Assembly (NCBI GenBank): GCA_024114885.1
Contig: CP099425.1
Location: 930,001 to 994,000, forward strand
Direction: 5' to 3'
Length of the DNA: 64,000 nucleotides
Source: Septoria linicola
Lineage: Eukaryota; Ascomycota; Dothideomycetes; Mycosphaerellales; Mycosphaerellaceae
Below are positions 11,174 through 22,500 of this stretch, in pieces; the first letter of the stretch is position 1, and each line of letters begins with the position of its first letter. The position numbers were made by a program, and so were the translations under genes. The notes beneath the pieces are model-generated. The model ran no database searches, was not told where the DNA came from, and worked only from the letters and a program-made list of their open reading frames with translations.

Positions 11174-13246
11174 ATGGCTCCAGGTGAGGAGCGCACACGA
11201 CCTACTTTGCAGGCCAAAGATACTCTTGATGCCACCACACAGCTGACGGGAATACTCGAACGCAACGTGGTCGTGGCTCTTCAGCAGGAAGGAGTAGTCG
11301 ATACAACGGGCAGGAAGTCCCGGCATGTCAGCAAGGATGGCAGGAACGATGCTCACGGAAGCTCCACCTCAGACTCTGCCGTCTCAGATGATGACCCCAT
11401 CGATGACTACGATGACCTGGAGGTCGATCCAGATACCCTCATCATTAATAGCAGAAAGAGCCTCGACGTCGGCCTGCGCCCTTCGAATGCAGCCATGACC
11501 GATGCCACCACAGCGGCGGTCGATCGAGAACAAACGAAAGATGGCAAGCGAGGCAGCATACAGATCAAGCTGGAGAGAACGGATCGCAAAGGAAGGTACA
11601 TCCTCACTGCAGATGATCCAGCCATCAAGGAAATCCTTCGCAAAGGACTCGAGCGGGAGGAAGAAGAAAAGGGAGGCAAGAAACGCATTCGTTTCCGGGA
11701 TCTAGTCTTCACTCGCCAGTTCACCACTTTCGACAGACAGAATCCAGCGTCAGCCGAGAGTCCCTTCTTTGGCTTCTTCACTCTCTTCTGGATCTGTATG
11801 TTTCTTGTCTTCGTTCAGGTGGCGCTGCGCAATTGGAGGGACTATGGGAGCATCCTCGGAGGCAATCAAGTACTCAAGCTCATGATGAGCCGAGATGTGG
11901 TGCTTCTGGGCGTGACCGATCTTATCATGTGTCTGGCAACGCTAGAGGGCTATGTGTTCCAGAAGCTGATCCAGCATCATTGGATCAGCTGGTCGAGGTC
12001 TGGCTGGATCATCCAGAACATATGGCAGTCGGCATACCTTGGAGCTGTCATTGGATTCGCATACTATCGAGAGTGGCCATGGACCCACACAATCTTTGTG
12101 GTCCTCCACGGCCTTGTGTTCGTCATGAAGCAGCACAGCTACGCCTTCTACAATGGCTATCTGTCAGGCGTACACAAACGCAAGCAGCTACTTCAAGACA
12201 AATTGGAAGAATTGGAACGGCTGGAGCCTCTTCACTCGCCACCGACAAGCCCAGCGATAGAGAGCAAGGACTTTTTATCTTCCGGCGTCGATCTCGCACA
12301 CATGAGATCCAACATGAAACGTCGCACATCCATGGGGCCTAAGACGTCCACGAACTTGAAGGATGAGAAGTCCGATGTTGCTACCGTTGCATCAGCTATC
12401 GAGTCAGGTCAAAAGCTCACTGCAGAACAGATGGAGCTCATGGTTTCCATCATCAAGAACGAGTTGCAGGAGCTCGAGAAGGAGCTGCGCGGCAAAGCAG
12501 ACAGCGACGAAGATGCCTATCCACATAACTTGACACTCTATAACTCAGTCGAGTGGGTGTGCTTGCCAACACTGGTCTACGAGCTTGCGTACCCTCGTCA
12601 AGAGAAGATCAACTGGTGGTACGTTCTCGAAAAGACCACGGCCACTTTTGGTGTCCTCTGCGTGATGCAGGTCGTCTCTCAGGGCTTCATTTACCCACTT
12701 GTCCGAAAGACGGTCGACATGAAAGAAGCAGGGATGACACTCGAACAGCGCTGGCAAGAGTTTCCATTCATCGTCTCGGATATGCTCTTTCCTATGCTCA
12801 TCGAGCAGCTTTTGACGTGGTATGTCATCTGGGAGTGCATACTCAACGTCCTCGCCGAGCTCACTTGCTTCGCGGATCGAGGCTTCTATGGCGACTGGTG
12901 GAACTCAGTCACTTGGGACCAGTACGCGCGTGATTGGAACCGACCTGTACACAACTTCCTGCTGCGGCACGTCTACCAGAGCAGTATAAGCGCATTCAGG
13001 CTGTCTCGAACGAGTGCGACGTTCGTCACGTTCCTCCTCAGCGCGCTGGTGCATGAGTTGTGCATGGCTGTGCTGTTCAGGAAGGTGCGGGGCTATTTAT
13101 TTACGATGCAGTTGCTGCAAATGCCTCTTGTCATGGTTAGCAAGACGAAGTTCTTGAGGGACAAGGTGGTGCTCGGGAATGTGATCTTCTGGGTTGGCCT
13201 TTTCGTTGGACCTGCCCTGCTTACGAGTCTGTATTTGGTAGTGTAA
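11174..13246 (+). CDS. Sterol O-acyltransferase (ARE1/ARE2-type MBOAT)
   Basis: This is a membrane-bound O-acyltransferase of the ACAT/DGAT1 branch. It esterifies sterols with acyl-CoA in the ER so that they can be stored in lipid droplets. A single exon encodes 690 residues, close to the usual length. About 190 residues of charged N-terminus precede multiple hydrophobic helices. The branch motifs are present: HSYAFYNG (321-328), FYGDWWNS (571-578) and the catalytic histidine in ALVHE (H627). A long charged, coiled-coil-like insertion lies between about residues 340 and 450, between the early helices and the acyltransferase core, as in fungal members. A diacylglycerol acyltransferase role cannot be excluded from motifs alone, but the FYGDWWNS form and overall layout favour a sterol acyltransferase. 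Confidence 0.9.
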   Translation: MAPGEERTRPTLQAKDTLDATTQLTGILERNVVVALQQEGVVDTTGRKSRHVSKDGRNDAHGSSTSDSAVSDDDPIDDYDDLEVDPDTLIINSRKSLDVGLRPSNAAMTDATTAAVDREQTKDGKRGSIQIKLERTDRKGRYILTADDPAIKEILRKGLEREEEEKGGKKRIRFRDLVFTRQFTTFDRQNPASAESPFFGFFTLFWICMFLVFVQVALRNWRDYGSILGGNQVLKLMMSRDVVLLGVTDLIMCLATLEGYVFQKLIQHHWISWSRSGWIIQNIWQSAYLGAVIGFAYYREWPWTHTIFVVLHGLVFVMKQHSYAFYNGYLSGVHKRKQLLQDKLEELERLEPLHSPPTSPAIESKDFLSSGVDLAHMRSNMKRRTSMGPKTSTNLKDEKSDVATVASAIESGQKLTAEQMELMVSIIKNELQELEKELRGKADSDEDAYPHNLTLYNSVEWVCLPTLVYELAYPRQEKINWWYVLEKTTATFGVLCVMQVVSQGFIYPLVRKTVDMKEAGMTLEQRWQEFPFIVSDMLFPMLIEQLLTWYVIWECILNVLAELTCFADRGFYGDWWNSVTWDQYARDWNRPVHNFLLRHVYQSSISAFRLSRTSATFVTFLLSALVHELCMAVLFRKVRGYLFTMQLLQMPLVMVSKTKFLRDKVVLGNVIFWVGLFVGPALLTSLYLVV

Positions 13247-14955
13247 GATGATTGTGGTCCGACGGACAATCTTGCATAGACGCAGGCGTAGACTTTATAG
13301 CTGTATGATTGCGCTCAGTGGCCGGGCAGTGTGTAGGAAAGCTCTGGGCTCAAGCGCCAGAAACTCTTCAGTCGAGGGACTTCCAAACCCGCTTTTCTGC
13401 TACGACAGCTTCTAGGACCAGACCAGACCAGAACATGACGGAAGCGCAGCTACAACCTCGCCCAGATTTGCGATTCGCCACAAGCATTGCACTTACGATA
13501 GTCGTTCGCGCACGCATTGACGAGACCACCGCGCCCCGCGACTTCTCAAGCCCGCTACTGAGCAGAACGTACTCGCCACCACCGTCAGCATGATCGACTC
13601 TCGAGGCATTCCAGCAGCTTTTGCGACGACCCGAGGCACCACACACTGAAGCAGCTGGCTCATGGCTCCACACCCAAGGTGACATTGGGTCAACATGCAA
13701 CTCAATGCCGACCAGTCTGGCAACACGTATTTGTGTGCATCCACAACAATACAGCGCAACTGTTACGCAAAGCATGCAAGATCGACATACAAGAGATGAG
13801 TACCACTGCAGCCATCTCTAAGTACCGGCGTAAGCGTGGATCGTCATAAGCCTGGATATGGCGTGCGCGCGGGCTTTATGCCTGCAAGACCCTTCGTCAG
13901 TCTTCTGAACTCTCGGAAAGACTTCCAAGCTTCTGGGCAAGATGTGGTCTGCACAAACATGATGAGTGCTTGGCGAGCACTTTTCACCTATGGCGCCATG
14001 ATTAGGCTTTCTTTGTGCTTGGCACTACACCCATATGGCTCAACAGCACCTGCAGCTCCTTCACTACTCTGGTAATTCACTTTCAGTCATTGGCGGTCCG
14101 TGTCAGCTCTATTGCATTCGTCGGATTCGCCATCAATAGTCCATCCCAGCAATTATCTACAGGTGCAAGATCGGCGGCTCATGCAGGCTTCCGCTTAATT
14201 CAGCCGTATTTTCTCGGAGCGCAGCGAATACAAGCTCTATTGGTTTGGGGGTCGACGTTATGCTTGAGCACAAGCTTGCTTTAGCGCGGAGACGCTGTTC
14301 ACAGGACTTGCTGTGCGCTGTTCCAATGGTCAGCACGACTTGAGACACGGCTCTGCGTGCCTTGCTGCGAACTAGCATTTCACGTTCTGAGAGGTATACG
14401 CTCTTAAATCAGAAGCCGGAGTGGTATGTCTGTCCCCGAATCAGTCAGAACGAGACAGAAGTCCGGCACCTTTGACTGCTGGAATGACCTTCTGACTGGA
14501 ATTGGAGAGAAAGCATACACAGATGTCGTGATGGCAGCTACGACGGTAAAAGCGGCGAAAGCACTTTCAACATACAGCATGTGGCTCGACTACCAAGCTG
14601 AGCGGTCGCTTATGCATCGACGGACTCTCCTCATCATAGGATCTCGGAGCACGAATATGGCGGCATCCTGCAGGTTGTTGACGAGGCGAATGCGCTCCTC
14701 GACGCCTCTTGACGCATTTCCGGCCCTCACAGTGGATTGCCACTAATGCATTCACACCCTGAGATCTCTTGTCCGAACGTGGCGCTCAATCTTCACCATA
14801 CCAGCAAAGATCGTCCTTCTGCATGGGGCCCGAATGCGACGCTGTGTGCCCTGCGACCAGCCGAACACATGTCTCTTGCGACGATCAATATACCGTTCAT
14901 TGATCAGCACAATTGCGTGAGCGTGGAAGCAGCGACACGATTACCTCACAGACCC
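13247..14955. other. Intergenic region with no supported gene
   Basis: I see nothing convincing in these 1.7 kb. ATG-initiated frames of up to about 106 codons (for example 14426-14746, +) lack recognisable domains and look like chance openings. The right end holds the promoter of the peroxygenase gene. Confidence 0.4.
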
Positions 14956-14962
14956 TATAAGT
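14956..14962 (+). promoter_or_regulatory. TATA-like box of the peroxygenase gene
   Basis: TATAAGT lies 89 bp upstream of the ATG at 15045 and is followed by a CT-rich stretch (TCTCGACCTGATCTCTGTC), a common arrangement at highly expressed filamentous-fungal promoters. The assignment is positional. Confidence 0.5.
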
Positions 14963-15044
14963 ATTCTGCTCTCGACCTGATCTCTGTCACCATCACAGCA
15001 TCAATTTCTCAGCTTCTTCTCCCCAGAGCACATCCTCACTCATC

Positions 15045-16628
15045 ATGAAGACCGCACTCGTCCTCGCCAGCGCTCTCGGCGCATCTGCCTTCCCTGGACT
15101 GCGAAGAGGAGTTGAAGGACTTCCAACAGAAGTCCTTTCCCTCTACCAGAACCTCGAGAACCATCCATTGGCTAAGCGCCAGGAAGATGCTCTTGGAATC
15201 TCCAAGGCCCAGTCCAACTGCGGTACTCGTGTCTGTCCAACATTCGATGAGAAGGGTATGTGGTATGAAATGGGATCGAGCAGAATTTAGCTGACATAGA
15301 CTATCAAGATCAACTCGTCTCCGTCAGTGGCGAGCACCAGTGGCTCAAGCCTGGTCCAGGCGACATTCGTACGTGAAGCACCCACCTGAGTGTGTCCCGG
15401 CGAAATCGAGACCCACTGACTTGTCACTTTTAGGCGGCCCGTGCCCCGGCCTGAACGCTGCCAGTAACCACGGCTACCTACCTCGCAATGGTATTGCCTC
15501 CATCGAGCAGACCGTCAGTGGTCTGGGCGCCTTGTACAACCTGGGTCCTCGAATCTCTGCCGCGCTTGCCGTTTACGCTATTGCAGTCACTGGAAACCCA
15601 GGTAAGTCATACTCCGACTGTTACAGATACCAAGATCTGTGAAAAGCCTTTCTAACAGCCGAAGTTGAGAGTGTCTGGAGCATAGGGGGCCCACTTCCTA
15701 CGGATCTGCTCACAAATCCTCTGCTGGCTAATGGCCAAGGTCTCTCCTACTCACACAACGCTTATGAGGGCGATTCAAGTATCGGACGTGGAGATGCTTA
15801 CATCAACAACGGGGATGCACACTCCCTCAACGTTACTCGCTTCGAGCAAGTGTACAACATTGCAGTCAACGATGGCTCAGATCGCTACACTCTCGACAAA
15901 TTCCGTGCCAAGTTTGAGGAGGCCCAAGATGAGTCGATTGCCAACAACCCATACTACTTCACCGGAGCTTTCTCGACCGTTGTTGTTGTGCCTGCTGCAT
16001 ACAACTTTGTCATTAACCGTAAGCCGAAACATCGAATGTACTTAGCCGATCATTACTAATTAGGTGTACAGTCATGAGCAACCACTCTGCTGAACAGCCA
16101 GGCGGATATCTTGACGGCTACAACTTCCGCTCTTTCTTCGGCGTCGACACCAGCGGCGGCCCAGGCAACTTCAAGTGGCTTCCAGGACAAGAACGCGTGC
16201 CAGAAGACTGGTACCGTCGTCCTTCTTACGCTCCTTACGAGGCACAAGACGTGGTTGGCGACGTCGCAATCGGATACCTCGCATACCCACGAACACTCAA
16301 GTTTGGCGGCAACACCGGCAAGGTCAACACCTTCACTGGTTTGAACGTGGCCAACGTGTCTGGTGGTGTGCTGTCTGCCTCGACTGTCTTCCAAGGTGAC
16401 AACTTTGCTTGCTTCTCCTTCCAGCTTCTGCAACAGGCCATTCCAGACTTTGCAAGAAACGAGCTCAACGACTTGGCACCACTCACTTCGTTGGTGAACA
16501 AGTATGTTGGTCCTATCGTGGGCGGCCTGAGCTGCCCAGAGCTTGGAAAGCTGGACACTGGTGTCTTTGACCAGTTCCCAGGCTACAAGTACCGACCAAA
16601 TGGTCCTGCTACCAACTTCAAGGCGTAG
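15045..16628 (+). CDS. Secreted heme-thiolate peroxidase (chloroperoxidase/unspecific peroxygenase family)
   Basis: Enzymes of this family use hydrogen peroxide and a cysteine-ligated heme to oxygenate or halogenate organic substrates outside the cell or in secondary metabolism. There are five exons (15045-15255, 15300-15368, 15434-15601, 15659-16018, 16072-16628) with introns of 44-65 nt, giving 454 residues. A signal peptide (MKTALVLASALGASAF) is followed by a pro-like segment ending LAKR. The heme-ligand motif PCPGLN puts the cysteine at residue 97, followed by NHGYLPRNG. The magnesium-site motif EGD is at 186-188, the form seen in long-type members. Length and motif order fit the long group. 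The substrate cannot be read from sequence, and no secondary-metabolite cluster surrounds the gene. Confidence 0.9.
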
Positions 16629-17124
16629 ATCAGCAAGTTATCGCAGACTTGTGCAGATGAGATCAAATGGGAGGAAAGATAATGCAATGATAGAGACATT
16701 TGCATAAATGTGCATATAAATTATGTACAGAGATATGAATCGGCCGAGCGCCTTGAAACTTTGATGACTTTGATGGCCCTTTTCCGTTATTGCCCTGCCT
16801 TCCTTTCTTCCTTTCCAACCGCTCCCATGCTCACTACCTACCATCGCAGGCATCACAAGCATGGCAACGTATATGCATCGCAGCACCCAGAAATGTGCAG
16901 TCGGGACGTGGAAAGCTCCGCAATCCTGACTCGCACCCACCATCTCAGCAGCGTCAAATGGAACCACATTCAAAGCATGTGAGCAAGCTAGGGCGGGGAG
17001 AGACGACCTATCGTGAAGCTATAGATATGCGGTCTTCCTCAAAGGTGAGTGAGAGACATTGGACGCAGAACATAATCTCTCTATAGTAGCCTTCACCACA
17101 TAACGACAAAGACTACCTGACACC
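16629..17124. other. Intergenic region between peroxygenase and dehydrogenase genes
   Basis: This is about 500 bp with no credible gene. It should hold the terminator of the peroxygenase and the promoter of the dehydrogenase. The first part (16,690-16,740) is AT-rich, as expected of a 3' untranslated region. Confidence 0.4.
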
Positions 17125-18367
17125 ATGGCGACGAACGATCTTCTTAACAAATCAGTCCGCCAAGCCTTCCTCCACGGCGCCGGCGATGTCCGCATCGAGC
17201 AAGTACCTCACCCTCCTCTCCTCCCAGGACATATAGCTCTCGCGCCCAAGTTCTGCGGCATTTGCGGTAGTGATTTGCACTTCTTTCATGATGTGGGCTT
17301 CGCAGATACGCTGAAGACGCCGCATCCGATTACAGGCGCGAAGCTGCCAGTGGCGACGGGGCATGAGTTTGCGGGCGTTGTGACGGGTGTTGGGGAGGGG
17401 TGTGGAGGGGAGTTGAAGGTGGGTTTTCTGTTTTGTTCTGTTCATTTGGGTGGTGGAGAAATGGGGAGTAGGGCTTGATGCTAATGAGATGATGGCAGGT
17501 TGGCGACAAGGTTGCTGTCATGCCGACGATATACGATGGGACATGTTCGTCTTGTGTGGCTGGTGCGACGAATACGTGCTCTCAGTCTGGATATTATGGC
17601 ATCAACAGTAAGACGGGAGGAATGAGTGATGGCGCTGCGATACCGGAGGAACTGGTTTTCAAGCTGCCAGACGGGATTGATTGTGATGTTGGAGGTACGT
17701 ATCTATGCATGTGATCTGTGGGATTCTGCTAATCAGCTACATCTTAGCCCTCATCGAACCTCTCGCTGTGGCGTGGCATGCTATCGGACTTGCACCTGGA
17801 TCACTAACGGCGCAAACCACGGCTTTGATACTTGGAGCTGGACCCGTTGGAGCTGCTGTGCTGGTCGGCTTGAAAGCCAAGGGAGTTACACGCATAGCAG
17901 TTTCAGAACCTTCGGCAGCCAGGAGAGAGTTCATCTCGCAGATCGACTCAGATGCCGTAGCACTCAATCCTATGGAGTCAAATCTACCCACAGATCTTCG
18001 GACCACGTTCCAAAGATCAGACGGAATGGACCTCGTCTTCGATTGTGCTGGTGTCGGACCGACCATGGATACCGCGATAGCATGTGCACGACCGCGAGGC
18101 ACGATCATCAATCTGTTTGTTTCCACCTCACCGACGACATTTCACTCGTTACCAATGACTCTGAAAGAGCTCTTTTTGAGGTCTTCGATTGCTTATACGA
18201 AAGAAGATTTTACGGAAGTCATCGAAGCGATCGCTCAAGGCAAGATGGACCCTCGACGTCTGATCACGAAACGCATCAAGCTGGAAGACGTTGTGGAAGA
18301 GGGTTTGGTGTCGCTGCATCATAAGGACAATAAGAACTGTAAGATTCTGGTTGACCTTAGTTTGTAG
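17125..18367 (+). CDS. Zinc-dependent medium-chain alcohol/polyol dehydrogenase ((R,R)-butanediol dehydrogenase-like)
   Basis: This is a cytosolic NAD(P)-dependent oxidoreductase that interconverts secondary alcohols and ketones; the closest look is butanediol or sorbitol dehydrogenase. There are three exons (17125-17418, 17499-17694, 17748-18367), introns of 80 and 53 nt, and 369 residues. The catalytic zinc ligands are visible as C44 in CGICGSD and H80-E81 in GHEFAG. The structural-zinc lobe reads DGTCSSCVAGATNTC. It has three of the usual four cysteines, with Asp in the first position. The Rossmann glycines are GAGPVG at 193-198, preceded by the conserved EPLAVAWHA. The C-terminus (KNCKILVDL) is typical. 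The preferred substrate is an inference. Confidence 0.9.
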
Positions 18368-20126
18368 CTCACTCGGACTGCGGGCTGTACGGAGAGCCGC
18401 GCCTAGCACCAACGCACAGTATTGAATCACTTACCAGAGGAGCCATACTGCGGTCTCTATTACGACGACTGCAAAACTTCATGGTGGTCACACTATCAGG
18501 TGAAAGTGGATCATCAAATTTCTTACAGGCAGACAAGGCGTGGAAAATCAATCGAGGCATCACTCATGATCTCTCTGTCAAGACTTTGACATCCACGCTA
18601 ATAAGAGCGAGTAGCCACGAGGTCGCGCTAGACACGGACCCCGAAGAGACGAAATCTACTGGGTTCCGGCAAGAATTCTGCTCACTTGCTTCTTTGCAAG
18701 TATGGACATTGGCGTCTTTGACATGTCTTGCTTAATGGACGCAATGCTGTCAAGCTGCCCTCGATGTATGGAGAGCCAGGGCCACTGCGATCCCCAAGGA
18801 ACTGAGATGCGAATGACATAGCCCAGGTAGCCACTCGATCGCAAAGCAAAGTCACTTGCAACCCTCCAGAAGCTATATCTGAGGAGCAGATATCTCAATT
18901 CTGGTCACTGGCTCGATTTGGTCAACAGCACTACTGACGACAGGGGCATCTGTATCACGTTCGCCGGTAGCAGAGAACGTGAAATGGACTTTGAGCTCAC
19001 AGGTTCATTTCGTCTGGAATATCTTGATCCAGCGAGCACAAGCGCGATATCTATGGGTGGTATAACATCCCAGCGATCGGGATTGACAGCCCACGACCAA
19101 TTTCCGCTGCAACACAGCTGCATTCTTAATATCGAGATCATCGCCAAACTAGCAGTCGGAAAGGAGAGCGACCGGGCGATGCTGCTGATCGCACTACTTT
19201 TACAGAAACGATATGTGTGAGTCTATGCTGCCACGCTTCTCGACCAAAAGCCAATATCGTGCCAACGTGAGCGAACAACTCCGAGGGCTTGCGAGATACG
19301 AGATCTAGAGAGCTCGACCTGGCTTGAACCCGAGCAAGTTCTACTCACCTGCTTCCCCACTAGTAAGCACAACGAAAACGCCGCGCACTTTGGGATATGG
19401 ACTAGTACAACATAGATCGTGAAGGAGATTGCTCAAGACCGATACTGCGGATCCAGAGCCCAAAGTCGAGCCGAGAGAGCCAGCGAAAGCGAACTCTCAG
19501 GCACTTCTGAAGAAAGAAGAAGGAAGCAGAAGCCGCGAGCCAACGCCAAGAGCCCAGAACCGCAGGAAACAGGTATGGCATCTGAAAAAGTCTATAACAG
19601 TGAGAAACGAGAAGCTCTGGCATAAACCACGGGGCTGAAAGGCCAGTGCGGCGCGAGGAAGAAAGCGGATGCATCAATTCCGTATTTCATGCTAGAAACG
19701 ATCACCCATTGAAAATTCAGAATGCGAGAGTGTGAAGCGAAAGCACCTGAACGCATCAAGGCTGGACTTCCGTGCTCTTGGAATAATTGTAGACAAAGGG
19801 AGGATTTCTATCTTGATTTGAGGTGACATGCGCGATCGTCACGTACAATCTTAGCGAACTGCTGCACAAGGGAAATAAGATGATACAGACCACATTCGGC
19901 GCAAAAGACGCAACATTGGGTGCACGTTTCTCTGCTACTTGAACAATACGCATGACTCAGACGACGTCGCTTTCCTTGCCGTGGTGTGTCGTAATGCGTA
20001 AAGACATGGCTCGGGACAGTATCAATTCGGGCCCGGCCAAGGTTCGCAAAGTCGATCACGTCCAAGCCAGAGAATAGGAAATATGTTCTCGGCAGCAAGG
20101 GAAGCAACAGAGAGTACGTGGACAGC
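18368..20126. other. Gene-poor region, no supported gene
   Basis: No recognisable gene in 1.8 kb. The stretch 19429-19638 (+) reads as a lysine- and proline-rich frame ending in KSITVRNEKLW. It has no ATG and could be a decayed exon. Base composition is ordinary, with no sign of RIP. Confidence 0.35.
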
Positions 20127-20411
20127 ATGGCCGGGAAAGCCTTCTACATCGCCAGCGACAAAGTGTATCACGAACATGATGTCGAGTGGCCGATTCCTAT
20201 TGATCTTGCCACAGTCGTGCCCACTCTGGATGACTTGCAAAGGCTAACAGGGACAACTAAGCCTGCACTAAAGCAATTCATCTATACTGACGACCTCATG
20301 CTCCAGTGCAATCTGCCCATCCGCGCGCAGGACAAGCCCAAACGACCGCCATTCGATATCAAGGGCTACGATTACCATAGCACGGAATGGCGATTAGGCT
20401 CACTGAAATGA
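20127..20411 (+). CDS. Small hypothetical protein
   Basis: An ATG frame of 94 residues (MAGKAFYIASDK... ending WRLGSLK). The composition is protein-like, with no signal peptide or membrane segment and no family that I recognise. It stands alone and could be an exon or a fragment of a larger gene. Confidence 0.25.
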   Translation: MAGKAFYIASDKVYHEHDVEWPIPIDLATVVPTLDDLQRLTGTTKPALKQFIYTDDLMLQCNLPIRAQDKPKRPPFDIKGYDYHSTEWRLGSLK

Positions 20412-20711
20412 AGTGAAGAGTCGTCACTTGCTCATAGTGCTGGCATTCGTTAGCTGGTTCTCGCATGCCCGCCTAAAGCACCACAGTCGGGGACGGCGAG
20501 ACTGCCGGCTTGGCGTCCACGAAAAGTGACGGAAGCGCATCCATCTCGTGAATGTGAGGGTTTGCGCATGCTGGAGCGATGCTCATACTTTTTGATGTCA
20601 GCGAGCATGGCTCACAGCTTTTGTTTCTCTGCATCGAACGTAGTCTGCCAATCATCTCGACTCCGAGACATTGTCAACGCCAATACGAGCGAACACCCAC
20701 CACGTTGAGCG

Positions 20712-20770
20712 AGCCATGTAAAGCCATTCAGAAGTGTGGTCGGATATGAGGTTGGAAGTGAGCTTGCTCG
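20712..20770. repeat. Short dispersed repeat, copy 1
   Basis: This segment begins at CGAGCCATGTAAAGCC and continues into GTGAG-type 12-mers. It is homologous to 22419-22500 in the same orientation. Read on the minus strand, both copies give tandem LTS-type tetrapeptides followed by TS[ED]W[LI]YMAR, with conservative changes only. That hints at protein-level conservation on that strand. Confidence 0.5.
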
Positions 20771-21582
20771 TGAGGTTGCAGTTCCTCGCTACAATCGAGC
20801 CACTTCGCCAAAAGCCTCTTCTGGCGGACTGGCGGTCTTCCCTCCGGACTGGGCCTTGGGGCGGCAGACTCTTCTTCGGCAGCGATATACAAGCGTCTCC
20901 GGACACCGTGTACCAGAGATGCCGCTCTGCTATATTCGGAGCGAGATCTCTGCTGGTAGCAGTCTTTGACGAGGCGCCCGGTAACAATGTGCCAGAGCAC
21001 CCCATCATCAATGCGCTTTCCAGTCTGGCTACGGTATGTAATGACTTGTCTATGAATGGCGTGTCCGACGCCGCAGAGACTTTCAGCAGGCTCCAAGATC
21101 TTCTGGCTTTGTTATTCGCAGATTTCGATGGAATGGATTTCAGGCCTGGACCACGCAGTGCGGATGCGGCAATGCGAAATGCAGACACGGACAGCATTTA
21201 CAACACTGCTATGCAACACATGGGGGCAATGTCCATTGATGAGGGCGTTACGTGCCTTGCAGAGATTACCATTGGCATGTTTTACGAAACACTCACCTGC
21301 ACCAGTTTAACTTGTGGTCTTGACAGGGCGGAAATGTTCGTCCCTGCCTCGCAAATTGTCGTGAACCTTCAAGCTGGGCCTGGTCGAACTAAGCTCACGT
21401 TACTGACGGCGATGGAAAACAGCATTGGAGACAAGGCCAGCAATAGGATCTCCAGCGACCGCGGCACCTGCGTCTGCGGCTCGAAGGATGTGAAAAAGGT
21501 GTCCAAGCTTGCAGTGATGCCCGAATACTTGGTGCTTCATCTTGCTCCTGGCCAACACCGAACTGAGGCAGTATCTGGATGA
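20746..21582 (+). pseudogene. Ubiquitin-specific-protease-like fragment
   Basis: An ATG-initiated frame of 278 residues. Its last 90 residues resemble the fingers region of USP-type deubiquitinases. A TCTSLTC pair and a CVCGSKDVKK pair could form the Cys4 zinc site, followed by a VSKLAVMPEYLVLHL stretch like the conserved LP-x-V-L-I-x-H-L strand. The catalytic cysteine box expected upstream is not found. After the stop at 21582 a different frame continues with protein-like sequence to about 21669, which suggests a frameshift or an unmodelled intron. The 5' end overlaps the dispersed repeat at 20712-20770. I read it as a decayed or partial gene; the family call is tentative. Confidence 0.35.
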
Positions 21583-21764
21583 TATAGGGCTCGATGCTGG
21601 GGCGGATACTAACCCACTGGGTCGTGCTAACGTCGACGTGGTTTTGGTGGGCATGGGATCTTTGCGTTGAACATCTCTGCAATCTTGTCGCGTCACTCTT
21701 TCGTGGTCTTCTCTCTGGATGGGGCAGCGCTAATCAGCTCTCAGAGCATGATTGACGTCGTAAT

Positions 21765-22274
21765 CTACCGATAGCTACCGCTGCAACTGCATGAGGTGTG
21801 CATGAGACTCTGCAACGCGAGGACCAAGGGTCCAGTGCAGAGCGACATTTGTTTGACAGGCCTCCGTAGAGGGATAGTGTTTGGAGTCCACTCTGCTATA
21901 AATGGCTGTGGTAGACTCTGGAAAGAGAGTCCAACATGATGCTCAAGGAGAGGGTCGAATGCAGTGCGCCAAGTGACCGGTAGATCGTCCAGTTCCTGCA
22001 GGAAGTGGTCAATGATGTTGGTGATTCGTGGGTTGTTCGCCAGATCATGATCGCTTTCGTCCGTGACGAAGCATAGATATTGACGAGCCTTGTGCATGAG
22101 AAGGTCGCCACCTATTGCTCTAAGTGCACCGATATCTCCCCACAGGCCGTTTTCAACGACATTGCGCAACGGTAGATTCTGGGAGTACATATCCCCTATT
22201 ACCTGGTTGACTTTGCCCACGCCAAAGTGTTGGAGAATGTCGATGATTCGTGGGACGTTGACGCTGTGGTGCAT
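21765..22274 (-). CDS. Hypothetical protein, 169 residues
   Basis: A single ATG-initiated frame (MHHSVNVPRIIDILQHFGVG...). It is mostly soluble and helical in character, with an acidic middle (DESDHDLANN) and a cysteine-containing C-terminus. I do not recognise a family. It lies between the two copies of the dispersed repeat, in a region with several broken frames, so it may be an exon of a degraded gene. Confidence 0.35.
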   Translation of the reverse strand: MHHSVNVPRIIDILQHFGVGKVNQVIGDMYSQNLPLRNVVENGLWGDIGALRAIGGDLLMHKARQYLCFVTDESDHDLANNPRITNIIDHFLQELDDLPVTWRTAFDPLLEHHVGLSFQSLPQPFIAEWTPNTIPLRRPVKQMSLCTGPLVLALQSLMHTSCSCSGSYR

Positions 22275-22418
22275 AATCTAGCGCTTATCGGAGCTTGTAA
22301 TATTTTGAAATGTGGCGCGGAGGATTGGGTCAGCGGCGTGACTGTGGTCCGTCTCTCGGTTGAGTGGATTCATCTGCGATGAAGGAGAGATCTGTGTCTG
22401 ACTACGCCTCATTCGTCG

Positions 22419-22500
22419 AGCCATGTAGATCCAATCAGAAGTGACGTTGGAAGTGACGTTGGAAGTGAGGTCGCCAGTGAGGTCGCCGGTGAGGTCGAGG
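22419..22500. repeat. Dispersed repeat copy 2 with five 12-bp tandem units
   Basis: Bases 22441-22500 are exactly five 12-mers: two of GTGACGTTGGAA, then three GTGAGGTCG variants. The left part (22419-22440) matches the start of copy 1 near 20712. The period of 12 keeps a reading frame and encodes four-residue repeats on the minus strand. Confidence 0.75.

Noticed and set aside
13309..14746. Several ORFs of 60-135 codons between the acyltransferase and peroxygenase genes
   Set aside because: They overlap on both strands, lack domains and have no splice partners; chance openings are likely.
22441..22500. CRISPR-like array
   Set aside because: The units are contiguous 12-mers with no spacers, and the organism is a fungus.
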